The notes below the pieces were generated by a model. The model did not search any database. It saw only the letters and a program-made list of their open reading frames with translations, and was not told the DNA's origin. Both the position numbers and the translations under genes were made by a program. A stretch of DNA of 64,000 nt from Pirellula sp. (GTDB lineage Bacteria > Planctomycetota > Planctomycetia > Pirellulales > Pirellulaceae): contig JAJTFB010000006.1 of NCBI GenBank assembly GCA_021300015.1, positions 1 through 64,000 of the forward strand, given 5' to 3'. Shown here piece after piece: positions 44,401 to 52,923 of the stretch. Positions within the stretch are counted from its first letter, which is position 1, and every line of letters begins with the position of its first letter.

Positions 44401-45764
44401 CCCTGACTCAGCGAGGCTCTGCAACCGCGTTGTCGGAGTCCCCAAGGGACTCGAATGTCCTGTATGCGGGGACCGATGATGGCGCACTGTGGGTCACTCG
44501 CGATGGCGGAACGAACTGGAAGAACATCACGGCGAATTTGAAATTACCCAACCCACGTTGGGTCGCGACAATCGAAGCTTCAAAGCACTACAAAGGTCGT
44601 GTCTACGTCTGCTTGGATGGCCACCGATCCGATGATGATAACCCTTATGTGTTTGTTTCCGAAGACTTTGGCGAAACGTTCAACCCCCTCCACACCGGTT
44701 TGCCATGGGGCTCTACGCGTTGCCTGAGGGAGGATTTGGTCAACCCAAGTCTCCTGTATCTCGGTACCGAATTCTCGCTTTGGGTATCGATCGATCGAGG
44801 ACAAAACTGGACCCCGTTCAACCAAAGCTTGCCAACCGTCGCGATCCATGACGTGGCGATCCATCCTGAAAACGGCGAAATCGTCGTGGCCACCCACGGG
44901 CGCAGTTTATGGGCTTGCGACGTGACCGGATTGAGGCAACTCAAGTCCGAAAACATCGGCAAAGAGATCGCGTTTTTTGACCCGCTCGACGTGACGCGTT
45001 GGCGGAACGATTCTGGCCGCGGCGGAACCAACCGTAGCTTCGTCGGACAAAATCCATCCCAAGGGGCAAAGCTTTGGTATGCGTTACCCAAAAAATCCGA
45101 GAAGGTCGTCGTGCGAATTGAGAACATCGACGGGGAGTTGATCAGCGAGCTCAACGCCAAGGTCGAGCCAGGATTGCACCTGCTGACCTGGGACCTTACC
45201 CAAACCAACCGCGATGCGGCTCGCGGACCTGGCACTGGCGGTGGCGGTGGCACTAGGCCAGCGGGTCGAGCTCCTCGCGAGCGGACCGAACGCTCCGGCG
45301 ATGAGGCCACGGATCGACCGAACCCGAACCCTAGCACTCCAAATCCACCTGCTCAAGAGGAAGCCGATGCCGAAGGCCAGCAGCCTACCCCGTCGAGTCC
45401 CGCGGACGCCTCGGCGACGCAAAACCCTGGAACTCAGCCTTCTGGTACACAGCCATCTAGAACTCAGCCCTCTGGAACGCAAAACCCAGGTGCAGCCTCG
45501 GCGCCCACGGGCAATCGAGCGCCGGGAGGATTCCTCGGTTTCCGCGGCGCACGGCCCGTCCCCAACGGCGTCTACCGCGCGCAGTTGATCGTCGATGGCA
45601 AAGTGATCAAGAGCCATGCGATCAGCGTCAATCGCGATCCGAACCTGCCCGAGAACGCTCTTGCCGATGAACTCTACGAATTGCAGGTCCTTTTGGACAA
45701 GCAAGCCAAGGAGAACAAGTACCAGAACAAGTCCAACGGTCGAGGAAACTACGGTGATGATTGA
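41421..45764 (+). CDS. giant exported BNR/sortilin-like beta-propeller protein with three inserted PDZ domains
   Basis: 1447 residues. Signal peptide ~1-27; Pro/Ala/Thr repeat (PPATEPPATAPPATE) ~30-80; short coiled coil ~90-110. The first beta-propeller part runs ~168-435, with Asp-box-like TTDGGKTW and TIDGGKTF repeats. Three tandem PDZ domains follow at ~441-523 (ITDSPGAKAGVQAGDQLISV), ~533-615 (VGGSAAKAGVKIGDVITKV) and ~633-713 (EAGPAEKAGLKSGDVILQL). The propeller resumes at ~745-1170 (STDGGASW, TRDGGTNW, DRGQNW). A beta domain, a Pro/Thr-rich linker with GTQPSGTQPSRTQPS and a final strand-rich tail close the protein. Glycosidase catalytic residues are not identifiable, so a binding or scaffold role is more likely than hydrolysis. 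The DUF1559 gene starts 6 bp downstream. Confidence 0.88.
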   Translation: MLRNLSRFICLSCFGLLVVPSGLAMSQEPSPIPAPQAPVDPPVQPATEPPATATPATAPPATEPPATAPPATELPATQAPIVDPVAPTEKRLEAIEKLLEQLSSDLQARKAPQAPSKPSEDSKPAVEKGSEKSPERPADDLVPTPRPRGERAAAPKAPASVKLEPSWLEEIKWRSIGPANMSGRISDIAVHEKDTSLWWIATASGGLLKSTNHGGSLQHQFDREKVVSIGSIATDPNNKEVLWVGTGEINPRNSVSYGNGVYKTIDGGKTFQHLGLDRSYQIARILVDPKNSDTVYVGAAGRLYGSNPERGVYKTTDGGKTWQQSLFVDDQTGVIDMAMSPTDPNTIVVAMWDRMRDGFDSWPGTVPKPDGVDGYDPIRKWGKGGGIFRTTDGGTNWTKISKGLPPGMTGRIGLDWQLHSPNALFAIIDCEDIGKGPPPFAAYLGLVGQNIDAKAMITQVITDSPGAKAGVQAGDQLISVDGANLVEFDTLLETLRKKRVGQRVSIAIKRGDEDKTFDILLTGRPGTAAQATTVSLGVAGEDQEEKILVQRVSVGGSAAKAGVKIGDVITKVDGQAPGALQALNEKIQKKSEGDKVQLEIQRGEEKSELSVVLEARVGRGGGGGGLQSPAQSNVFMGIQGEDASGGGANLTSVTEAGPAEKAGLKSGDVILQLDGKDIANYEGLVSEIRTHKPDDKLKVKVKRADQTLEIEVVLADRLAGGSAARPYTYSYFGQSPNVQDQQGSEGYKYGGVYKSTDGGASWQRINSLNTRPMYFSVVKVDPSDEKNLYVLGVAQHQSRDGGATFDEDFGRRVHADGHDLWIDPSDGRHMVLGCDGGIYTTHDRGATWDHINTAAIGQFYHVAISPKQPYWVAGGLQDNGSWAGPAISRSGGALNEDWVNINGGDGFVCRIDPNDPDLFYAESQNGAIVRRNLRTGERGSIRPARVDGMSYRFNWNTPFLLSSHNSKIFYSAGNYVFRSLDRGNDLRPISPEITLTQRGSATALSESPRDSNVLYAGTDDGALWVTRDGGTNWKNITANLKLPNPRWVATIEASKHYKGRVYVCLDGHRSDDDNPYVFVSEDFGETFNPLHTGLPWGSTRCLREDLVNPSLLYLGTEFSLWVSIDRGQNWTPFNQSLPTVAIHDVAIHPENGEIVVATHGRSLWACDVTGLRQLKSENIGKEIAFFDPLDVTRWRNDSGRGGTNRSFVGQNPSQGAKLWYALPKKSEKVVVRIENIDGELISELNAKVEPGLHLLTWDLTQTNRDAARGPGTGGGGGTRPAGRAPRERTERSGDEATDRPNPNPSTPNPPAQEEADAEGQQPTPSSPADASATQNPGTQPSGTQPSRTQPSGTQNPGAASAPTGNRAPGGFLGFRGARPVPNGVYRAQLIVDGKVIKSHAISVNRDPNLPENALADELYELQVLLDKQAKENKYQNKSNGRGNYGDD

Positions 45765-45770
45765 TGTTTT

Positions 45771-46724
45771 ATGACGAGTAATCCACGACCACACCTAGCG
45801 TTCACGCTGGTTGAGCTTCTTGTGAGCATTGCGATCGTTGGGATCCTCGTCGGGTTGCTCTTGCCAGCGATTCAAGGTGCACGAGAGGCGGCTCGAAGGA
45901 TGCACTGCGGGAGCAATCTGCGTCAGATAGGACTTGCTGTGCATCAATTTGTGGATGCTCGGAAGTGCTTTCCAGCATCGGGGTGGTCGAGAGCCTCTGC
46001 GCAGAATCCGTCGGGTGTTTATATCGGTTGGCAAGCGTCCGTGTTGGTGCATTTGGAGCAGGCTCAAGTGGCCGTCGGCTACGATCGCGATAGCCATTGG
46101 TGGTCGGATCGGAATTTGCTCCTTGGCAGCATTCCGCTGGGAGTTTATCAGTGTCCATCGACTCCATTGGTCCTACGGCCAAGTTCCTTGGTAGCCAAAC
46201 TGCCGCGTCCCACTTTGGTGCTCGATAGTCCGCTTGGTCCTAGCGACTATGCGGCGCTTATGGGGGTTCGTGCGAATATCTCCCCTAGGAATTATCTTGC
46301 GAGCGAATCGACAAGATCGGTGATGTACCGCAATTCGTCGACCCGATTTGCCGACATCACCGATGGCTCATCGCAAACGACCTTGGTCGTCGAGTGCGGT
46401 GCAAGACCTGCGGTCTATCGCGATTCGAAACTTGTGCGAGATCTAGGGAATGACCAAGGAAACGGGTGGGTAGACAGCGAGAGCGGTTTTAGTTTAGACG
46501 GCTCGGATGCGACTGGGTCGAGACAAGGTGCCGGTCCGATTCAGACCCCATTCGCGATGAATCGGACCAATGAGAACGAACCCTACAGCTTTCACCCCGG
46601 CGGTTGCCATTTCTTGTACGCTGATGGTCACTGCCAATGGACGGACCAATCGATCGATTTGGCCATTGCAGCCGCTTTATGCACAAGGGCCGGCGGCGAG
46701 ATCCTCGCGCAGGATATTCCTTAG
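45771..46724 (+). CDS. DUF1559 domain protein, Ala at the prepilin cleavage site
   Basis: 317 residues. N-terminus [30 protein letters not shown]: the pseudopilin helix and mature Glu5 are present but the residue before Phe is Ala, not Gly. [18 protein letters not shown] and the C-terminal [16 protein letters not shown] motif identify DUF1559. It is shorter than the other two copies. It begins 6 bp after the BNR/PDZ gene, so the two are very likely co-transcribed, linking a pseudopilin-like protein to the large exported propeller. Its end overlaps the convergent malQ by 4 bp. Confidence 0.92.
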   Translation: MTSNPRPHLAFTLVELLVSIAIVGILVGLLLPAIQGAREAARRMHCGSNLRQIGLAVHQFVDARKCFPASGWSRASAQNPSGVYIGWQASVLVHLEQAQVAVGYDRDSHWWSDRNLLLGSIPLGVYQCPSTPLVLRPSSLVAKLPRPTLVLDSPLGPSDYAALMGVRANISPRNYLASESTRSVMYRNSSTRFADITDGSSQTTLVVECGARPAVYRDSKLVRDLGNDQGNGWVDSESGFSLDGSDATGSRQGAGPIQTPFAMNRTNENEPYSFHPGGCHFLYADGHCQWTDQSIDLAIAAALCTRAGGEILAQDIP

Positions 46725-48346
46725 CGGGCCGATCTTCCGTAGGTCTCCGTCAGTTCGCCTAGCCAATCGGCAAGCTCCTCGGTCAGCAGGCCTGATGGAC
46801 AGCGCCAAGTCCAATTCCCGACCGTCGTGCCCGGGGTGTTCATGCGGGCTTTGGTATCCAATCCCAAGAGGTCTTGGATCGGCGAGATCGCCAAGCATGC
46901 GACGGATCGCCAGATTGAGCGAATCATGGCTCGATGGATCTGAGCGGGCGAGCAATCCAAGTATCGGATGGCAAAGGCCTTTTCTCGGTCGATCTGATCC
47001 TGGGTCCGAGTGCTCGATTCGCCTGCCTGGCTTGCATACCAGCCAACAACCGTGTCGTTGTCGTGGGTGCCTGTGTAAGCGACGCAGTGGCTTGGGTAGT
47101 TATGGGGTAGATCTAAGGAAGAAGCCACCGCGTCACCGAATCCAAACTGCAAAATACGCATGCCAGGGAAGCCGAACGCATCGCGCAGTTGGCGGACCTG
47201 GGGCGTGATGAACCCAAGGTCCTCGGCGATCACCGGCAAGTCTTGTCCTGGATGCTGATTCAATCCCTGGGAAATCTTGTGGAAAAAATCATGCCCCGGC
47301 CCGGGCTTCCAGTGACCTATCTTTGCATCGGAGTACTCGGCCGGAATGGCATAGTAAGATTCAAAGCCTCGGAAGTGATCGATGCGAATCAAATCGCACC
47401 AATCCAGGGACTTGCGGAATCTGCGAATCCACCAATCGTAGGCGCTTTGCTGATGTTGCTCCCAGCGATAGAGGGGGTTGCCCCAACGTTGGCCATTTTC
47501 CGAGAAGTAGTCTGGAGGAACCCCAGCGACGAGCGTCGGATGTCCTTGATCATCCAATTCGAACAGGTTCTGCTGTGACCAAACGTCGGCACTGTCCATC
47601 GACACAAAAATCGGTATGTCGCCGATGATTCCAATCCCTAGACTCGATGCATACTGGCGCAACTCTCTCCATTGCCGATCGAATACAAACTGCACAAAGG
47701 ATTCGAATTCGCAGGCACCTTGGAGTTTGCGATGCCAAACGTCCATCGTATGGGGATCGCGCCTCTGGAGTTCGGGCTCCCATTCGTGCCACGCCCGATC
47801 TTGGTGATAGGCTTTGCAAGCGGTGAACAAGCAGTGATCGCCGAGCCAGTCTCGATTGCGATGCCGAAACGCATCTGAGTCTTGGGTCCAATCGGGCCGA
47901 TGGGTCGGTTGCCTGCGAAACGCCAGTCGCAATAGCTCCATTCGTCTGGGAGCGAGCTTGGAAAAATCGACTCGTTCAAGATCCTCTTGGGTGACCCTGG
48001 ACATCGAATCGTCGAGGTCTTCTTGCTTGAGCAAGCCATCGCGCACGAGCAATGCGGGGCTGATGAGCAACGGATTTCCTGCAAAGGACGATGGGGATTG
48101 GTAGGGGGAGTATCCGTAACCGACCGGTCCGGTGGGAAGAATCTGCCACCAGCGTTGGCCAGCACGATGGAGAAAACGGAGGAATTCATAAGCACCTGGG
48201 CCGATGTCGCCTGAGCCTAGATCGCCGAGGCTCCAGTCGCCGTCGGTTCCGGGCATCGCGTCTGGGTGGGCAATTCCTCGGGGGCGAGGGGCCAGGCTAG
48301 TGACATGGATCAGTTGGCCGGCGGCTCTGCGAAATAAAGTCTCCAT
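46721..48346 (-). CDS. malQ: 4-alpha-glucanotransferase (amylomaltase)
   Basis: 541 residues, GH77. It transfers alpha-1,4-glucan segments between malto-oligosaccharides or to glucose during glycogen/maltodextrin metabolism. Motifs: [35 protein letters not shown], catalytic nucleophile region [15 protein letters not shown], acid/base [14 protein letters not shown], and [12 protein letters not shown] with the third acidic residue. Normal length, no signal peptide. It is probably expressed alone or with asnS, which lies 60 bp upstream on the same strand. Confidence 0.96.
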   Translation of the reverse strand: METLFRRAAGQLIHVTSLAPRPRGIAHPDAMPGTDGDWSLGDLGSGDIGPGAYEFLRFLHRAGQRWWQILPTGPVGYGYSPYQSPSSFAGNPLLISPALLVRDGLLKQEDLDDSMSRVTQEDLERVDFSKLAPRRMELLRLAFRRQPTHRPDWTQDSDAFRHRNRDWLGDHCLFTACKAYHQDRAWHEWEPELQRRDPHTMDVWHRKLQGACEFESFVQFVFDRQWRELRQYASSLGIGIIGDIPIFVSMDSADVWSQQNLFELDDQGHPTLVAGVPPDYFSENGQRWGNPLYRWEQHQQSAYDWWIRRFRKSLDWCDLIRIDHFRGFESYYAIPAEYSDAKIGHWKPGPGHDFFHKISQGLNQHPGQDLPVIAEDLGFITPQVRQLRDAFGFPGMRILQFGFGDAVASSLDLPHNYPSHCVAYTGTHDNDTVVGWYASQAGESSTRTQDQIDREKAFAIRYLDCSPAQIHRAMIRSIWRSVACLAISPIQDLLGLDTKARMNTPGTTVGNWTWRCPSGLLTEELADWLGELTETYGRSAR

Positions 48347-48406
48347 CGAATCGCACTTCCCTGTCCGTTTGAGGACTTTTGACCCAACAGAAACACTTTG
48401 AAATCT

Positions 48407-49807
48407 CTAGAAATCGCAATTTCCGGGACTGCGTGGAAAAGGTATCACATCGCGAATGTTCGCCATGCCGGTGGTGTACTGGACCATCCGTTCGAGCCCC
48501 AGGCCAAAGCCCGCGTGGGGGACCGTTCCGTACCTGCGAAGGTCCAGGTACCACCAATAATCCTCTTGCTTTAGGCCGCAGCTTTCAAGCCGTTCGATCA
48601 GCACGTCGAGACGCTCCTCGCGCTGCGATCCTCCGATAATCTCGCCGACACCCGGGACCAGAACGTCCATCGCGGCGACGGTCTTTCCATCGTCGTTGAG
48701 CCGCATGTAAAACGACTTGATCTCCTTGGGATAGTTGTACAAGATCAATGGGCCCTGGACGTGCTCCTCCGTTAAAAAACGCTCGTGTTCGGATTGCAAG
48801 TCCGTCCCCCAACTGACTGGGTAATCGAACTTCTTACCGCTCTTGATGAGTATCTCAACGGCTTCGGTGTAGGTCATATGGACAAACGGCTTGTCGAGGA
48901 CCAACTGAAGCGAGGCGAGCAACCCGGGCTGGACACGCTTTTCGAAAAAGTCCATGTCCTCGGCACAATGCTTGAGTGTCTCTCGGATCATGAACTTCAA
49001 ATAGCGTTCGGCTAAGCCCATGTTGTCTGCGAGTTCATAGAACGCAGCCTCGGGTTCGATCATCCAAAACTCCGAGAGGTGCCTTGAGGTGTTCGAGTTT
49101 TCCGCGCGGAAGGTTGGTCCAAAGGTGTAGATTTTGCCCAATGCACAAGCGTACGTTTCCCCTTCGAGTTGTCCGCTGACGGTTAAGTAGGCAGGCTTTC
49201 CGAAAAAGTCCTTTGAGGAATCGACCTTTCCTTGGACCGTCGGGAGGTTGTCGAGCGGCAGGGTCGTCACTCGGAACATCTGCCCGGCACCTTCGCAGTC
49301 GCTGGCGGTAATGAGCGGAGTATGGACCAGTACGAAGCCTTCCTCGTGGAAGAACTCGTGGGTGGCCAAGCTGATACGATCCCGGACTCGGGTAACGGCG
49401 CCGAAGGTGTTGGTTCGTGGACGTAGGTGGGCCCACTCGCGCAGTTTTTCAAACGAGTGTTGCTTTTTTTGCAATGGATAGTCCGTTGCGCTGGCTAGCC
49501 CGAGCACTCTTAAGCTGCTGGCCGACATTTCGGTGGCTTGGCCCTGCCCTTGGCTCGGCCTGAGTTCTCCGTCGACGACGATGCTTGAACCCACCGTCAG
49601 GGTCAGTACATCCGACGCATAGTTGCTAAGTTGAGCATCGGCGATGATCTGAAGATTCCCCATGGAACTTCCATCGTTGATTTCGATGAAACTGAAGCCG
49701 CCTTTGCTATCCCGACGCGTGCGCACCCAGCCGCGAACCTGTACCCTCTGTCCTGCCGACTCGGCCAGGCGAGCTTTTTGAACGGAAATCCACGGGTTGC
49801 TGCTCAT
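48407..49807 (-). CDS. asnS: asparagine--tRNA ligase
   Basis: 466 residues, class IIb synthetase. OB-fold anticodon-binding domain ~15-115 ([20 protein letters not shown]). Catalytic core: motif 2 [20 protein letters not shown] (20 residues) and motif 3 [12 protein letters not shown]. The Asn-type reading is supported by [10 protein letters not shown] rather than the Asp-type insert. Ends GNCDF as is common in AsnRS (...PGNAEF type). Complete. malQ is downstream on the same strand. Confidence 0.97.
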   Translation of the reverse strand: MSSNPWISVQKARLAESAGQRVQVRGWVRTRRDSKGGFSFIEINDGSSMGNLQIIADAQLSNYASDVLTLTVGSSIVVDGELRPSQGQGQATEMSASSLRVLGLASATDYPLQKKQHSFEKLREWAHLRPRTNTFGAVTRVRDRISLATHEFFHEEGFVLVHTPLITASDCEGAGQMFRVTTLPLDNLPTVQGKVDSSKDFFGKPAYLTVSGQLEGETYACALGKIYTFGPTFRAENSNTSRHLSEFWMIEPEAAFYELADNMGLAERYLKFMIRETLKHCAEDMDFFEKRVQPGLLASLQLVLDKPFVHMTYTEAVEILIKSGKKFDYPVSWGTDLQSEHERFLTEEHVQGPLILYNYPKEIKSFYMRLNDDGKTVAAMDVLVPGVGEIIGGSQREERLDVLIERLESCGLKQEDYWWYLDLRRYGTVPHAGFGLGLERMVQYTTGMANIRDVIPFPRSPGNCDF

Positions 49808-49891
49808 TTGATGCTCTAAGAAAAAGGGTCAATCCGGATAGCGTCGGGTGCTTACGACGGGATCCGAGATTATAGCAAAATCCGCTGGCAT

Positions 49892-50297
49892 GGTAGATCG
49901 ATTGTCCCCAATCGATCGGAGCTTGTAGTCCGAGTGGCCGTTGAGAAAAGCAGCCGAGAAAACCGCAGCCCCCGCCGCTTGCGCGTCGGGAGGAGCCATT
50001 GGGGACAATGGCTCTACACTGGGGGGCTTATTGGTAGATCGATTGTCCCCAATCGATCGGAGCTTGAAGTCCGAGTGGCCGTTGAGAAAAGCAGCCGAGA
50101 AAACCGCAGCCCCCGCCGCTGGCGCGTCGTGTAGAGCCATTGGGGACAATGGCTCTACACTGGGGGGCTTATTGGTAGATCGATTGTCCTCAATCGATCG
50201 GAGCTTGTAGTCCGAGTGGCCGTTGAGAAAAGCGGCCGAGAAAACCGCAGCCCCCGCCGCTTGCGCGTCGGGAGGAGCCATTGGGGACCAATGGCTC
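49892..50297. repeat. 141-bp tandem repeat, two full copies and one partial
   Basis: Units start at 49892, 50033 and 50174, exactly 141 bp apart. Each carries two hairpins: GATCGATTG-TCCC-CAATCGATC (49896-49917 in copy 1) and AGCCATTG-GGGA-CAATGGCT (49994-50013 in copy 1), in copy 2 extended to GTAGAGCCATTG on the left arm. The loops are the same sequence on opposite strands. Open frames over the array are artefacts. Confidence 0.9.
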
Positions 50298-50411
50298 TAC
50301 CATGGAAGCCCCCGCCGCTGGCGCGTCGGGAGGAGCCATTGGGGACAATGGCTCTACCATGGAAGCCCCCGCCGCTGGCGCGTCGGGTAGAGCCATTGGG
50401 GACAATGGCTC
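50298..50411. repeat. 57-bp tandem repeat, two copies
   Basis: Units at 50298-50354 and 50355-50411, each starting TACCATGGAAGCCCCCGCC and containing the AGCCATTG-GGGA-CAATGGCT hairpin. They look like shortened derivatives of the 141-bp unit that retain only the second hairpin. Confidence 0.88.
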
Positions 50412-50441
50412 CGCACAGGAGGATGCCGCCGGGCGATGCTT

Positions 50442-51473
50442 CTACTTGACCGAAGCAGAAAGAGGCACGACGTTATCCTTGAGTCGGTACACGACGTCCA
50501 GGTCCGCTCGTGGCTTGGTTGCCAGATCCGTCAAAACAACGATCTTGCCTCGCTGTTCGGAGTTGCTCTTTTTGTCGCTGATTGCTGCCGACTTGGGAGT
50601 AAAAACAAGAGACAGTAAATGCATGTCCTTGGACTCTTCGGGCAACTTGGTACTCGATACATCGAAGTCTTCGCTCGAAATTCCAAGCACCCTGAAGGAT
50701 TCGGTGGCCTTCAGACGGACCAACTTCTTGATCTCTTCTTGCTTGCCGATCGACCCTAGCGAAAACAGATTCGGCTGGATCGACAAGGAAGGCTCTACGT
50801 TGGCGCTGAGTCCCAACGAAAGGGATTTGATGTTCAAGTCGTTCGTGTGCAGCGCAATCTCACTTTGCAGCGGCCCCGTCGGTGCCGTTTCGTCCAACGT
50901 CACCTTCAGCCCATAGCGGACTTTCCCACCCTGGCGAAGTTGCTCCTGGATTGCGATCTTCACGTAAGGTAGATCGCATGTCGCATGGGTCACCTGCCAA
51001 GTCGATTTTCCAACATAGTCCAAAGTCACATCGACCTCTTTGGCTGTCCCTTCAGACAGCTTGCCAAAGCCAACCTCGTTGGGGTTAAAAACCACATCGG
51101 ATCGGATGTATCCTTTGACCGTCAGTTGAACCTCAGAAAAACTCGGTTTGTCGAACGTCACGGTGATCGTCGCACCACGCGACCCGGTGTGGGTGGCTGT
51201 ATTGAATACGGCCAAGATGCAACCGCTCTGGCCTGGCTCAACTGTCTCAGTCAAAATGCTCGGCGTAGTACACCCGCAGGACGTGCGGACACTCCGAACG
51301 TGGATCGGGGTAGGATAAGGGTTCTCGAAGTAAAAACGATGCTCGGTCTTGGCCGAACGCGCGACGGTTCCGAAATCATGGCTCCGCTCTTTGAATGCGG
51401 TCTGAAATTGCTGCCCTAAAGCAGCCGTAAAGCCCATCGCTATCCACATCAATGCCATCAGACTCGCTCTCAT
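50442..51473 (-). CDS. DUF1573 domain exported protein
   Basis: 343 residues. Signal peptide (~1-20, ending ALGQQ). DUF1573 pattern: HDFGTVARSAKTEHRFYFEN and RSVRTSCGCTTPSI, then VEPGQSGCILAVFNT. The family is an Ig-like (ASPM/SPD-2/Hydin-related) beta-sandwich common in Bacteroidetes and Planctomycetota with unknown role. A second similar sandwich (SDVVFNPNEVGFGKLSEGTA) and a third strand-rich part follow. Probably periplasmic or surface located. The tandem palindrome array lies immediately downstream and may form its 3' UTR. Confidence 0.9.
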   Translation of the reverse strand: MRASLMALMWIAMGFTAALGQQFQTAFKERSHDFGTVARSAKTEHRFYFENPYPTPIHVRSVRTSCGCTTPSILTETVEPGQSGCILAVFNTATHTGSRGATITVTFDKPSFSEVQLTVKGYIRSDVVFNPNEVGFGKLSEGTAKEVDVTLDYVGKSTWQVTHATCDLPYVKIAIQEQLRQGGKVRYGLKVTLDETAPTGPLQSEIALHTNDLNIKSLSLGLSANVEPSLSIQPNLFSLGSIGKQEEIKKLVRLKATESFRVLGISSEDFDVSSTKLPEESKDMHLLSLVFTPKSAAISDKKSNSEQRGKIVVLTDLATKPRADLDVVYRLKDNVVPLSASVK

Positions 51474-51915
51474 CGCAATTCCCCGTTTTGTTTCTCTTGC
51501 CGTTGTTCAACTCTATGCTGTTTCGACTTGGATGTCTCTCTACTATTCCGTCTGTGTGATCGACCGACTTTGCAACCTGCCGTCTTTGGCTACTGGCTCT
51601 ACCTCTGCTGCTTCGGGTAGCGCTCTAGGAACAGCGTAAGCCTGCGTCGGTCGGACAAGTATCCCCCTAAATAAAGAACGAATTGCAATTTCGGAAAAAA
51701 ATGATTCGAGTCGATTCGACTCTTGCTGGTCTAAGCGTTTTGATCGTCAATCTCCCTACCCTTGAAATACCGCCGAACTGACAAGGTTTCTCCAAGCGAT
51801 ACAAAGCGAATCTCCATCTTTTTATTGTGATCGAATTCGACTTGCGACCGACAAGCTCGCCCGCACGCTCGAACGAGTGTGGCAGACTAGCAGGAACACT
51901 TGAGGAATTCTTGCT
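51474..51915. other. 442-bp divergent intergenic region, no gene seen
   Basis: AT-richer than the flanks around 51660-51720. It presumably contains promoters for the DUF1573 gene and the gene at 51916. No repeat or RNA was recognised. Confidence 0.55.
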
Positions 51916-52923
51916 ATGGCAATCAAAAAGAAAAATCAGCCCACCGAAGAATCGTCAACGACGGCTCGTCCTAGCATGCTGGTCGTGGTTGTCGTCCTGG
52001 CCGCGGCGACCAGCTCTTGGTATTGGTACCAGCCTTTGTCGGATCCATTGCCTGGGATCGACCCGATGGCCGACTCGGCGAGCAACTACTCGGAAACTCA
52101 CCGGACCCTCATCGAGCCGAACACCAACGTCACGAATCCTGCGAGCCCTGCGGAGGTTCCGGTCTATTCGGCACTTCCCGAGGATCTCGTCGGAGAGCGT
52201 CAAGTCGCCGTGCGTCCATTCCAGCCGATGCCACAAGGTACCCTCCGAGAGGTCTTGTCCAAAGAGCCCTTGCCGGTGATTCCAATCTCCAGGCCGGATC
52301 GGACCCGACCGGACAACCAGTCTGCACTGGTCGCAGCCCGCCCTCCCCTTTGGACCTCGAGCGATTCGCCAAATGCGGACCCGAATGCAACTCGCTTCGG
52401 CGAATCGTTAGCAAGTCGCTCTGGGGCTGCGTTGGGGATGTACGCAAACCCGCAATCCAACGATTGGGATCGTCAAAGTCCGTTTCCAACTCGAAGTGCT
52501 ACGCAAGGTGCCGGTTCGACGGCAACAGGCTCGATCGCGGCCTCCTCAGGCTTAGTCCAAGGAGATCGCATCGTGGCGATCGAGCCCCCGCGGCCGGTCG
52601 CTTCGGCTTGGCCTGACTCGAGTTACAAGCCTGATGCGAGGCCATTTGAGTCTTCATCGATCGCCAAGAGTCAGCCGAATCCTCCATTGAGGATGCGTAC
52701 GATGGATGGGGCATTGCTTGCTTCTCAGGGATCCGGGCAGACTGGCAAGATTTCTGTTTCGGATTCTCCGATTGAGGAGTCCAGCGGACCCCGGGCGTCC
52801 GAAGTGTCTGGCTCTCGAAGGACAGTCCCGACGGCTTGGTCTAGCGGCCCCTCGGTTTCCCCCCATCGCGATCCGACGGGCAAGAAAAGTGGAGCGGTTA
52901 TCCGTCAGCCCGCTAAGCCTTAG
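51916..52923 (+). CDS. single-pass membrane-anchored Ser/Pro-rich protein, unknown function
   Basis: 335 residues. A basic cytoplasmic start (MAIKKKNQPTEESS), one transmembrane segment at ~21-38 (MLVVVVVLAAATSSWYWY), then a long Pro/Ser/Arg-rich, probably disordered region with no Cys and no recognised domain. TGAGGA lies 9 nt before the ATG. Codon usage and composition look coding throughout. It ends tail-to-tail with the TPR gene, overlapping by 4 bp. Family not recognised. Confidence 0.72.
   Translation: MAIKKKNQPTEESSTTARPSMLVVVVVLAAATSSWYWYQPLSDPLPGIDPMADSASNYSETHRTLIEPNTNVTNPASPAEVPVYSALPEDLVGERQVAVRPFQPMPQGTLREVLSKEPLPVIPISRPDRTRPDNQSALVAARPPLWTSSDSPNADPNATRFGESLASRSGAALGMYANPQSNDWDRQSPFPTRSATQGAGSTATGSIAASSGLVQGDRIVAIEPPRPVASAWPDSSYKPDARPFESSSIAKSQPNPPLRMRTMDGALLASQGSGQTGKISVSDSPIEESSGPRASEVSGSRRTVPTAWSSGPSVSPHRDPTGKKSGAVIRQPAKP

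Noticed and set aside
49829-50449. Open frames on both strands across the palindrome array
   Set aside because: They are translations of the 141-bp and 57-bp units, with identical peptides recurring.
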